Positions 30,801 to 39,125 of a stretch of DNA of 46,700 nucleotides are shown here, piece by piece. Under the pieces are notes generated by a model that searched no databases, was not told the DNA's origin, and saw nothing but the letters and a program-made list of their open reading frames with translations. Made by a program: the position numbers and the translations under genes. Within the stretch, counting starts at the first letter, position 1. Every line of letters begins with the position of its first letter. This DNA is from a virus: the IMG/VR virus record IMGVR_UViG_3300042373_000598, positions 1 to 46,700 of that record. One strand, 5' to 3'.

Positions 30801-33800
30801 CTACTGTCATTACTGAGTCCAAGGAAAACGAAGACGGCACTAGAAAGTTTGGACATTTTATGTCCGCTAGACGCTTTATTCCTGTCGAACTTAACCTTTA
30901 CTTTAGCAGAGTTAAAAAGAGCGTCTCAAAGAAGACTGGAGACATTACCTACGAAGTCGGAGAAGCAAACCTTAAGGCTACAGTACTTGATTGGGATGCT
31001 CTTCTTACAAGAGAGGAGTACGCCTTTAACAAGGTTGATGACGGAGACCTTAACTACAAGACAGTTCAAAGACTGTTTGGCACTAGGGCAGAACTTAGAG
31101 AAGCCGTAAAGGCTATGCTAGCCAACTACAGCCTTGGAAGCAGAGCACAGGCTGGCATCAAGTTGTTTATGAACGGCAAGGGTGGTGAGCGTGATGCCGC
31201 CCTTAAGCGTGACATTGTCAACGCTGTCATCGGATATCATCCTACAAAGGGTATGGAGCAGACTGGCAGAGGCTGGTACAACGAGCCTAGGGATATGCAA
31301 CTTAGACAGAGCGGCAAGAAGCGTACCCTGCCCACAACAATGACGGACTTCAGAGTAGACCTTATTGGCACTATGCGTATCGAGGACGGAGAAGGGTTCA
31401 GATACGACCACGATGAAGCCTACAAGCGTAGTCAGGCTAACTTTTCTCCTGCCATTACCCACAGAGACCACGAAGGTAACCCTATGCCTAGCCACGCTAG
31501 GTCTATTCTCGCTAACACAAGATACAGAAACAAGGAGGGAGAAATTATTGCCGTCTATCCTCTTAGAACTCCCACATCTGAAATCACAGTCAAGAAGGGT
31601 GCAAATAAGATTTACGATGTCGTTGCTGAAGATTTGGTCGATGCTATGGAAAAGAAAGGCATCGTTCGTGGTTCGATGTACACTTCTCCTAGTGGATGGT
31701 TGCATTTTACAGCCGATGGTCACGAGGCTGGATACACAGTCCGTGACAAGATGCGTACTGGATACATCAATACAAGCAGACATCTTGACCTTTCAGACCT
31801 AGGCAACTCTGGCTCTATCAGGTCTATGGTCGTTGAGATTGGTAAGCGTGTTAACGAAACAACCAGCCTAAACGCTGGAGATGTTGTTAAGCAGATTCTT
31901 GAACTCAAGGATGCTGACGGAAACAAACTGTACGACATCTTCAAAAACGATGAGGACATCATCTCTACTCACCTAGACACGATTGAGTCTTGGCTGTTTA
32001 CGCCTCAGTCCAGAAAACTTTTTGCTAAACTTGGCATCGACTCTGTTGAGTACAGGGCTGTAAACCCGAACAGCGGTAACGAATTCTCCGCTGTCGCTAT
32101 CTTTGCCCCTGAAAGGTTCATCGAAAACAGAACCAGATACGGACTTGAACAGTTCCAGTTCTCTCCCTCTAGAACGATTGAAGAAAGCCTTAGAAAACAG
32201 ATGGCTCGTGCTGGAAGCACAGACCTTGCAAGCGTTCTTAAGTACAGAATTGATGAGTTTGGAGACCCTGTTCCTAACACAAAAAGAATTACTACAAAAA
32301 CTGTAGATGACCTGATTAGACTTAACAAGATGCTTGTTGAAGATGCTAAGAAGGCTCTTCAGAGCGGTGGATTCTTGAACGATGAGTCCAAGGCGGCATA
32401 CGAAAAGGCTCTTATTCCTTACGCTATGCGTGAGTTTAAAAAGAAGTTTCCTAACGCTACGGACGATGTGCTTAGGCAGGTTGCCGAGTACTCGCTTAAA
32501 GGTTTTGTTACCTATGTTGAGTCATTGCCTGAGGTTAGAAGAACCCTGAACAAGCCGTTTGGTGCTACGACGGAAGTTCCTACGCAGGAAGTCAAGGCTA
32601 ACAGTGCCTTCGTTGAAACCGCCCTTAAGATGGGCATCACTCCTGAGGCTTTGATGGAAACTGGCATTCCGTCTCTTGGTCATTGGATGGAAATGTCCGA
32701 AGCGGAATTCCACACCCTCAAGAACTATAAAAATTACGCAAAAGACCTTGCCGCTATCATCAAGGAACGAAAGGCAGAAGGCTTGTTCATTGATAAAGGT
32801 GCTATTCAGCGTGAACTTATCAGCAGAGTACTTGCCAAGAACAACGGAATCACTGGATTGATTGACAACATTGGTCAGAGACAGCGAGAACTGTTCTTCT
32901 TGATGGATGAGACGATGGGTGGCGTTAATCTTGCTGAAAAGTTTGCACTGTCCACACACGCAAAGCGTAAACTCAACACAGAGTTTGTAATCAGAACTAG
33001 AAAGTTTGTCGGAGAGCAACTTAAACTTGGACGCAACGCTAGTCTTAAGAAGATTAAGGATGCCTTTGACCTACTCGTTGAATCGGGAAGAGACATTCCG
33101 TCCGAAGTTTCGGAGGCTATGGCTGTCCTTACAGAGCACGAAAGAAAGGCTGAGTCTATTATCACTCAGGATAATATGGACAGAATTATGGATATTATGG
33201 CGGCGTACAGCATCAAGGAACTTGATATGGATACGCTTGAGCAGGTCAGAGCAAAGATTTATGACGAGGCTTCCAAGGGTTTCTATAACCTTGGCTCTCC
33301 AGAGTCCATCGCTAGGTCTGTAGAACTGTACGCCACCTATGACGGAGGTAAGAACAAGCGTTACATCGATGTAAAAAAGACAATCAAGGAGAACTTTATC
33401 AAGGCTCTTGATGACCTTGAGCGTAAGGGAATGCGTGGTGTCTGGTGGTCTAAGTTAGATACCAGCAGAACAGGCGGTGTAATTACCCTTGGTTCTAACG
33501 AGGCTGGCATTCCTAATAAGTTTAGCGTCACCAGTGCTATGAGGTTTGACGGAACTAACTTTCACTTAATCCGTAGAACTCTTACCGATGCTCTTAAGGA
33601 CTCTGGTCTGTCTGAGGCTGACGCTATGTCTCAGGGCAACGCCGCCAGCGTTGTTGAACTTGTTGACGGAGATGGAAGAACCCTTGACAGAATAGTTCTT
33701 GAATACGGAGAGGGTGCAGAAAAACTTAAAGAAAAGAATGACCTGTTCCTGAGAAGGGCTACCTCTATGGTCAATAAACTTGTTCCTGAACTGTCTGTTG

Positions 33801-36800
33801 CCAATGGCAAGTTCCAGACTGTTGAAGGTGCTGTTAAGGAGTTCCTTCTTAGAAGGGCTGTCAAGGCTAGCGGAAGAACTGAAAAGGATATGTTCAGTGA
33901 GCCTTGGACTTCCGCAAGCGGTGTTGGAACTGACACTCAGGTTGACAACAGACAGCAACTCAGAAGACAGACTGGTGGTCAGGGTCTTATTAAGAGTGAC
34001 GCTGAAATTGAGTCTCTCACAAAGTCTACCTCTAAGTGGGAACTGTACAGAAACGGAGACTACTTCTTGGCTTGGCCTATCTCTGACGAAAGAAAACTTC
34101 CATCTGGAAGAAGCATCGCAGAAGAAATTACCTTCCTTAAGGGTCAACTTAAGAATGGTGTTGTTACTGTACCCAAGAAGGGAAGACAGCCTGAGACCAC
34201 TAGACAGATGACTGTAGACGAAAAGGTTCAGATGAGAACCGACATCGCCAAACTACAGAAGGATGTCTACCTAGACTTGGGCTTCACATTTAAGGTTGAT
34301 AATAAATATGGTATCGAAATTCTTGATACTACATTCAATAGCATTGAACACAGAGAGCAGACGCTGGCTCAGATGCGTCTTGGAACTACATCCAGCAAGG
34401 GATTTGAGTCGTTCCTTAAGAAAACATACCTTAGTTTTGACAAGAAACTGAAGGAACTTAAGGAAACAAATCTTAAGAAAATCGACATTGTACTTTCTGA
34501 GAAAGACAAGCGTGGTGCTATTCCTCAGATTAAAGCCCTTCTTCAGGAACTACACGGCTTTGAAGCCACCAAGAAGAAGTTTATTACAAACGAGATGCTG
34601 GCTTATAACAAGGCCAACAAACAGAGAGGTACTGGAAAGAAGCAGTCCGTAGACGGAAAGGCGATGCACAGACTTCTTAAGGACAGACTGGACAACTACA
34701 GCAGAGCACAGAAGCAAGCGGAAACTCAGTACCTAGCCATCGCTGAACAGATGAGAAAGTATAACCTTCTTGAAAGAAGCGAAGGGTTTACTCCTGAGAT
34801 GGTAGAAAGTATGGAGTCTAGAATTGCTTTCAGTGACCCTGCCGAACTGTCACAGTATATGATGCCTCCTCCCCCAAAGGGAGTTGCTCTTGCAGATTGG
34901 GCTACCAATCTTCGTATGGAGTTTAGAAAGAGACTTGCTGAATTTGAATACAGAGACAGACTGCATCAGCAACTTAACGACAATCTTTACGGACTTGATG
35001 ATGCGTCTGCCGATGTTGTTGACAAGATTCAGTTCCTTATCAGCAGGTATATGGAAGCCAGAGGCTACAGAAACATTGATGCCTCCTCGTACTTCAGAAG
35101 AGGAACAGAAGAAGGTAGCGTTGGTTACACTGACCTTAAGTGGAAAGAACTTAAGGCTGGAGTTCCTGAAAGGGTTTCTGGTTTCGGCAAGGACAAGTCC
35201 AAGACAGAACCAGTAGAGAAGCAGGAAAGAAGATACCTTCCCGACAAGGAAGGCATCCTCGACACCCCGCTTCCTGATGACCACAAGACACCAGAAGAAC
35301 TTATCAAGGAGTTTAAGGACGGCCTTGAAGAGGCGGCTGACCAGTGGTACATCGGTAAGAACAGAGACCAGATGCATCTGGATGATGTCCTTAAGTGGGG
35401 CAGACATTCTGCTAACGGAGAAAACTCTACATCTGGTGCTCTGATTAGAGGTCTTAGTAAGGACAAATTTGACGCAACCGAACTGGCTTGGATTAACAAT
35501 CCTGAAAACAAGAGCCAAGTTGCGGAGTTTCACGGCAGATGGGCTAGCGAAGAGGCTACGCCTACTCAGATTATTTCTGAGATTAAGGATGCGGTTCTTT
35601 CAAGCACTGTTGGCAAGGACGGAATCCAACTTAGAGACACTGTAAAGGCACTGAACGAAACCATCAGGAAGATTGGTGTTGTTTCTGACAGGCTTAGAAT
35701 CAGACACGGAGTTGAGGCTTCGCTTACCCCTAAGGAAATGGAAAATCCTTATGCCGTTAGGACTAGAAGTATGGTCAATGAAGAGGTAGACCCTATCCAG
35801 ACCTACAGAAAGGATATGCCTAACGACATTGGTAAACTCCAAGAGGAGATTACTAACCTTAGAGCACAGAAGATTTCGCTTGAAGCCAGATACAAAGCCA
35901 TCCTTAAGAAGGCTTCTGGAAGGTACGCCAGCCCTGAGTTCCGCAAGATGGTTCAGCAGATGCGTGGCGAAGATGTAAGAGAAAGAATCGCCAGAAAGAA
36001 CACTAGCCAGAGAAGGGCTGAAGAAAAATCTTTGCAAAAGCAGTTGGCTTCTTCCGAGAAGGAACTGTTCAGAATGTACGATGACATCGCAAGGAATATG
36101 CGTATGCAGAACCCTGAACTGATTTTTGAAAGTTCCAGAATCGAGGTTCACCCTAACGACCCTCGTACACAGTACCTGTTCTATTCGTTTGGTGCTCTGT
36201 CTTGGGACTTCTTTGGCACTAAGTGGCAGATTGACCTTAGCCTTACAACGGCTGGCAAAGAATCTCCCCTTGGCATTTCTGCCCAGAGAGCGGACATTTC
36301 ACCTACTGACACACCTGTTATTAAGCAGATTAACAAGCAGGAAAGAGCGACAAGACGAAAGATTTACCTAGCGGACTACATCCACTACGCTGTAAACAAG
36401 CGTAGATTCCACGAGCGTAATCCTAGCGAGCCTATGTCTCCGATGGATGCCAACTTGTTTAGCGTCTTCTTCAAGCGTGATGTTCAGGGTGGTCTGTTTA
36501 GGGACAAGATTGCCAGAATCCCTGTCGAACAGATGCAGATGCAGGAAGCGATGAATCAGGGTATCATTGAGTCGTTCAGAAACCCTGACGAGCGTAGCAG
36601 GTTTATCAGGTCGTTCGTTGTCGATGCCCTTGACCTTATCTCCACGGACAAAGCCCTGAGAGAGAAGGCGTTTATGAACCTTAAGGGTATCAACTACGAG
36701 CAGTACAAGAAACTTGTCGCTGAGAATCCTAAGTATGTCACCACGGCTCTAGACACCCTTGAAGTTGTTGAAAAGGCAATGTACCTTATCAAGGACGGAA

Positions 36801-38494
36801 ACATCCCTGCTGGTGAGGCTGGAGAAGTTTTTAACAAAAGGGACTTTTTCTCCAGAAAATTCTCGATTGAAGAGAACAACTACATCAAGTCTGTTGAAGA
36901 CAAGCACAAGATTCCTGCTGGTACTATTAAGAGAATTCTTAGTGGCGAACTTCAGGGCGTTCCTCTCCCCAAGGAAATCCAGAGAATGGTCAGCAAGAAC
37001 CAACAGCCGTTCCTCACAAGAGCCAACATTGGTTTCGTTCCTGTTGACACGCTGGTTAGAATGCACGGCTTTGACGAAATCTGGAGACAGCATCTTAGCG
37101 ATGAAGGCTATAACACAGCCCTGTTCGCCCTTGATGGTATGTGGAATGTCAAGAAAGCCTATGAACAGATGCCTCCTCAGGAGCGTATGGCTCTTCAGGC
37201 TTCCAGAGTAAACAGACTGCTGTTGGAGAATCGTGCCAACCAGATGCAAGCCGCAAAGGAGATGAAGGAGCGGTACAGAAAGCGTGACAAGGCCGTGCTT
37301 GCCCCTGAGTCTATGCCCAACTGGGCTTACGGACAGGAAGACAGCATCGTCAAGGACGAGTTCAAGCGTGTTGATGAAATCCTTAAGACCGCTATGTCGG
37401 TTGAGGCTACAATCCAGCGATACAAGGGTGACGCTGTTACCTTTGTAAACAAGAGGCCGTTTGCCCTCGACCAACTGCTTGCTCTGGATGACAAACTTCA
37501 GATTGATGGTGCAAAGCGTAACAAGGATAGAACCCTTAGCATTGACTGGGACAACCCTGACAAGCCCCAGTGGAGAGACACAGTTGATGGACGATACTTC
37601 ATCAAGCGTGAGGTGAACTCAAAGGGTAAGGAAAGTTTCAAGGTGTACTTCAAGGGTCAGACCTTTAAGACAGCCGAAGGTGTGCTTGCTGGTCAGATTG
37701 GTGTCACATCTTTTGCCACAGTTGAAAACCTTACACAGGCTCAAGTCGCTATTCGCTTCTTTGAAGACGATGTAAACAGAGTCGTTCTGTCTTCCCGCCT
37801 CATTAAGGGTGGCGTTAAGAAGTTTGAGCCTATGGCTGTCGGTGAACAGGTTCTTCCTGTTCAGAATGTGGACAAGATTTTTGCCGTATGGGACGAAGTA
37901 CCTGCGTTCTCTCAGAGCATCCTAGACCTGTATATGGAGAACAAAGGTACGCCTTTCTTCAGAGAACAGATGGCTGAGAAACTGGCTGGCATTGGTCAGT
38001 ATGGTGAAACTGTATACATCAAGGAGTGGGAAAAGGGTAGATGGAAGAAGACTGAAATCACTATTACCCCTCGTGAGTCTGGCAGGTTTGCAGAACACTA
38101 CACAAAGACTACCAGCCCTGATGGACACACTATGTACATCAGAAAGAAGGACACTGTTACACCAGAACCTACAAATCTTGGCTCTGATTCTGCTACTAAC
38201 AAGGAACAGGCTACTAGCACTCCTGCTACCGAGAAGCAGGACAAGGTAGAGAAGACTGTTTCTGATGCCAGCAAATGGAACATCATTGAAATGGATAAGT
38301 CTTCTGCTGGTGACCACGAAGAGTGGAGCATTATCCGAAACAAACTTGGCTACACTATGCTAAGACTTAAGAATCCTGCAACAGGCCGAAGCGTATTTAG
38401 GCTTTTCAATCCTGCGTCTGCCTTTATGGCTGAGACACACCACGAGATTGATGCTATGGAACACATCTTAGACAAGGAACTTGAAGGCAAATGA
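27845..38494 (+). CDS. Giant internal virion polyvalent protein with ART-like segment, 3549 residues
   Basis: About 23 percent of the genome. N-terminal 450 residues contain Gly/Ala-rich hydrophobic stretches (near 235-280 and 406-445), which could enter a membrane. At 571-575 is EELFH after ILVNADRAVKSAVS, like a HExxH zinc-protease helix with the first His lost. Around 1150-1430 comes a polyvalent-protein block: LPTTMTDFRVDLIG, then GSMYTS with WLHFTADGHEAGYTV, GYINTSRHLDLSDL and FSAVAIFAPERFIENR, which fits an ADP-ribosyltransferase of the ART-PolyVal kind. Residues 2100-3200 are mostly helical and charged. A Ser/Thr-rich linker lies at 3437-3478. By position it is a T7 gp16-like ejection protein; injected effector domains are inferred. 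AGA is the main Arg codon. Confidence 0.75.
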   Translation: MSDIVYSNIGELNKAAKEQGLVIPENKALENPDNTINSVTSPVKFEDLPEDILGEQVAYMMQRYQIHGYVPTFKEAIAYRKHMEKKEASFIHSAGEAISQTTSDLYDASKGIVGDALTLRVPKVVGSVVEGAALGTKNWFYMYEQAKYDEHSFLSKMLYGNHASDEDYYENLKKTIELNKLIEKDRVEGILVDPKVKIGDTEIDLTNPAVVQGISYVADPSWAMPQLGIEAAIVKSMRGAAMATRLGTQLSKAGAYAAKKAATGFGKLADFSSGIANAVQTIDNNIVGVAKEVTSHDHYINGTGTLQAQDAIVRNAENSLGIRIAKIPLWGTTTAVFGVSKVVEGVSRIGEAIGKNAFDTSLATGGLTLSERVAQTTEGKIGSVANFYSKSVSPMTEWMGQTAKTSIHSGMYGGAFGLAFGGEEGMYHGFGTGLVLGSAFHQVGAFANAVQGADKYRTVLKNFLWASEHYDFYKQEGVYHLMDRVVQEGGEEARYSLMAQLGATERILRDEKMLVLTEERIKEMSSSDEWDAYQKQMLEDSEFGGVTFSKINGDNVILVNADRAVKSAVSEELFHGLMLEKRYKKAFVKHTVDNLIGTEDAKGALLKMPREQSVRILEQFRDQYFRLDAETQGHTPQAMERNLAQFNEAIERFKAGENPTNFRGFFEEFLASYWNRFIEDKPLDYLVKGGDLGIIRNAIEWGKDMYRDILRVDLSEAGVQLIKGANPDAFLIDQNTKQRIRVPMLEKLMKHYVKEINKEMYSGWAVNKEKYRDTFSLLNNQLEHLIPPEDIGKAEARVNPDSVKGTIASGLQNIAERLSQVDRSNRGTTLEIINDNGVTLASFSGQKDPSKKPKKTVAQAIPAEQKKDFWRKLPKSKQGAGVTREGLRAMGGVKKGKEPKRVEMPATEGTGAWETDKGLKARGEFWESVWQGNPRIRIRGMASNEELAIFREYLPENVVKRFAELNQIIERSKVGQLKDISNIVKATVITESKENEDGTRKFGHFMSARRFIPVELNLYFSRVKKSVSKKTGDITYEVGEANLKATVLDWDALLTREEYAFNKVDDGDLNYKTVQRLFGTRAELREAVKAMLANYSLGSRAQAGIKLFMNGKGGERDAALKRDIVNAVIGYHPTKGMEQTGRGWYNEPRDMQLRQSGKKRTLPTTMTDFRVDLIGTMRIEDGEGFRYDHDEAYKRSQANFSPAITHRDHEGNPMPSHARSILANTRYRNKEGEIIAVYPLRTPTSEITVKKGANKIYDVVAEDLVDAMEKKGIVRGSMYTSPSGWLHFTADGHEAGYTVRDKMRTGYINTSRHLDLSDLGNSGSIRSMVVEIGKRVNETTSLNAGDVVKQILELKDADGNKLYDIFKNDEDIISTHLDTIESWLFTPQSRKLFAKLGIDSVEYRAVNPNSGNEFSAVAIFAPERFIENRTRYGLEQFQFSPSRTIEESLRKQMARAGSTDLASVLKYRIDEFGDPVPNTKRITTKTVDDLIRLNKMLVEDAKKALQSGGFLNDESKAAYEKALIPYAMREFKKKFPNATDDVLRQVAEYSLKGFVTYVESLPEVRRTLNKPFGATTEVPTQEVKANSAFVETALKMGITPEALMETGIPSLGHWMEMSEAEFHTLKNYKNYAKDLAAIIKERKAEGLFIDKGAIQRELISRVLAKNNGITGLIDNIGQRQRELFFLMDETMGGVNLAEKFALSTHAKRKLNTEFVIRTRKFVGEQLKLGRNASLKKIKDAFDLLVESGRDIPSEVSEAMAVLTEHERKAESIITQDNMDRIMDIMAAYSIKELDMDTLEQVRAKIYDEASKGFYNLGSPESIARSVELYATYDGGKNKRYIDVKKTIKENFIKALDDLERKGMRGVWWSKLDTSRTGGVITLGSNEAGIPNKFSVTSAMRFDGTNFHLIRRTLTDALKDSGLSEADAMSQGNAASVVELVDGDGRTLDRIVLEYGEGAEKLKEKNDLFLRRATSMVNKLVPELSVANGKFQTVEGAVKEFLLRRAVKASGRTEKDMFSEPWTSASGVGTDTQVDNRQQLRRQTGGQGLIKSDAEIESLTKSTSKWELYRNGDYFLAWPISDERKLPSGRSIAEEITFLKGQLKNGVVTVPKKGRQPETTRQMTVDEKVQMRTDIAKLQKDVYLDLGFTFKVDNKYGIEILDTTFNSIEHREQTLAQMRLGTTSSKGFESFLKKTYLSFDKKLKELKETNLKKIDIVLSEKDKRGAIPQIKALLQELHGFEATKKKFITNEMLAYNKANKQRGTGKKQSVDGKAMHRLLKDRLDNYSRAQKQAETQYLAIAEQMRKYNLLERSEGFTPEMVESMESRIAFSDPAELSQYMMPPPPKGVALADWATNLRMEFRKRLAEFEYRDRLHQQLNDNLYGLDDASADVVDKIQFLISRYMEARGYRNIDASSYFRRGTEEGSVGYTDLKWKELKAGVPERVSGFGKDKSKTEPVEKQERRYLPDKEGILDTPLPDDHKTPEELIKEFKDGLEEAADQWYIGKNRDQMHLDDVLKWGRHSANGENSTSGALIRGLSKDKFDATELAWINNPENKSQVAEFHGRWASEEATPTQIISEIKDAVLSSTVGKDGIQLRDTVKALNETIRKIGVVSDRLRIRHGVEASLTPKEMENPYAVRTRSMVNEEVDPIQTYRKDMPNDIGKLQEEITNLRAQKISLEARYKAILKKASGRYASPEFRKMVQQMRGEDVRERIARKNTSQRRAEEKSLQKQLASSEKELFRMYDDIARNMRMQNPELIFESSRIEVHPNDPRTQYLFYSFGALSWDFFGTKWQIDLSLTTAGKESPLGISAQRADISPTDTPVIKQINKQERATRRKIYLADYIHYAVNKRRFHERNPSEPMSPMDANLFSVFFKRDVQGGLFRDKIARIPVEQMQMQEAMNQGIIESFRNPDERSRFIRSFVVDALDLISTDKALREKAFMNLKGINYEQYKKLVAENPKYVTTALDTLEVVEKAMYLIKDGNIPAGEAGEVFNKRDFFSRKFSIEENNYIKSVEDKHKIPAGTIKRILSGELQGVPLPKEIQRMVSKNQQPFLTRANIGFVPVDTLVRMHGFDEIWRQHLSDEGYNTALFALDGMWNVKKAYEQMPPQERMALQASRVNRLLLENRANQMQAAKEMKERYRKRDKAVLAPESMPNWAYGQEDSIVKDEFKRVDEILKTAMSVEATIQRYKGDAVTFVNKRPFALDQLLALDDKLQIDGAKRNKDRTLSIDWDNPDKPQWRDTVDGRYFIKREVNSKGKESFKVYFKGQTFKTAEGVLAGQIGVTSFATVENLTQAQVAIRFFEDDVNRVVLSSRLIKGGVKKFEPMAVGEQVLPVQNVDKIFAVWDEVPAFSQSILDLYMENKGTPFFREQMAEKLAGIGQYGETVYIKEWEKGRWKKTEITITPRESGRFAEHYTKTTSPDGHTMYIRKKDTVTPEPTNLGSDSATNKEQATSTPATEKQDKVEKTVSDASKWNIIEMDKSSAGDHEEWSIIRNKLGYTMLRLKNPATGRSVFRLFNPASAFMAETHHEIDAMEHILDKELEGK

Positions 38495-38796
38495 GCGACC
38501 AGCAGTCCATCAATAGTATGGTAGAGGAGTTCAAGAAGGCTGGCTGGCTCTTTGCCCTTCTTGGTGGCCTAGGAATGCTTGCTAGGCTTATCCTGACCGA
38601 TGAGAAGTACCACACTATCAGATGGACTAGGATGGTCATTGCTGGGGCTATAGTAGGCGTTCTTGTGTACTTTGCCCTGTATAACGCAGATATTGACCCA
38701 TTCTACAAAAGTGTACTATGCTCCATTTCTGGTTCTCTTGCACCAGAACTATTTGACTGGGTACGAAAGAAATTTTTACAAAAAGCCTCTAACTAA
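38491..38796 (+). CDS. Holin candidate
   Basis: The 101-residue protein has a short N-terminal helix, then membrane segments at about 19-35 (WLFALLGGLGMLARLIL) and 46-64 (RMVIAGAIVGVLVYFALY). A third weakly hydrophobic stretch (SVLCSISGSLAPELFDWV) precedes a basic tail, RKKFLQKASN. Size, multiple membrane spans and charged C-terminus fit a phage holin that opens the inner membrane at lysis. ATGA overlap with the giant gene. The spanin candidate lies three genes on. Confidence 0.75.
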   Translation: MSDQQSINSMVEEFKKAGWLFALLGGLGMLARLILTDEKYHTIRWTRMVIAGAIVGVLVYFALYNADIDPFYKSVLCSISGSLAPELFDWVRKKFLQKASN

Positions 38797-38804
38797 CTAC
38801 TACT

Positions 38805-39125
38805 ATGGGTTCATCTAGACGAATGACAATTCCCGCTCTTCCTCCTCCCAATCCTAATGCGGCTGGGTCTACGGCAAGCACATCTAAGTATAATGTGCCT
38901 GTTGTTGGAGGATATGACAGCAACAACTATCAGCCGTTCTTTACTCAAGCGGCTATAGGCCCACAGAATGGTCAACCCCAGTCGTTCTTTAATCGATACG
39001 GCAGTGTTGGCACTGACCCTGCTCAACAGCCTTGGACACCTAGTTCTGTCGGAGGAATGGGAGGTAACAATGTAATGCAGTTTGCTGGAAGTGCTAGAAA
39101 CCTGTTTAATCCGCTTGGTATCTAA
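38805..39125 (+). CDS. Low-complexity Pro/Gly/Asn-rich protein, 106 residues
   Basis: Begins eight bases after the holin stop and ends by TAATG overlap. The protein is rich in Pro, Gly, Asn, Ser and Gln (MTIPALPPPNPNAAGSTAST), with no charged helices or membrane segments, and is probably disordered. It may be a small virion protein. It starts MGSSR, close to MGSSK of the 293-residue ejection protein (24708), a possible shared N-terminal signal. Confidence 0.6.
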   Translation: MGSSRRMTIPALPPPNPNAAGSTASTSKYNVPVVGGYDSNNYQPFFTQAAIGPQNGQPQSFFNRYGSVGTDPAQQPWTPSSVGGMGGNNVMQFAGSARNLFNPLGI

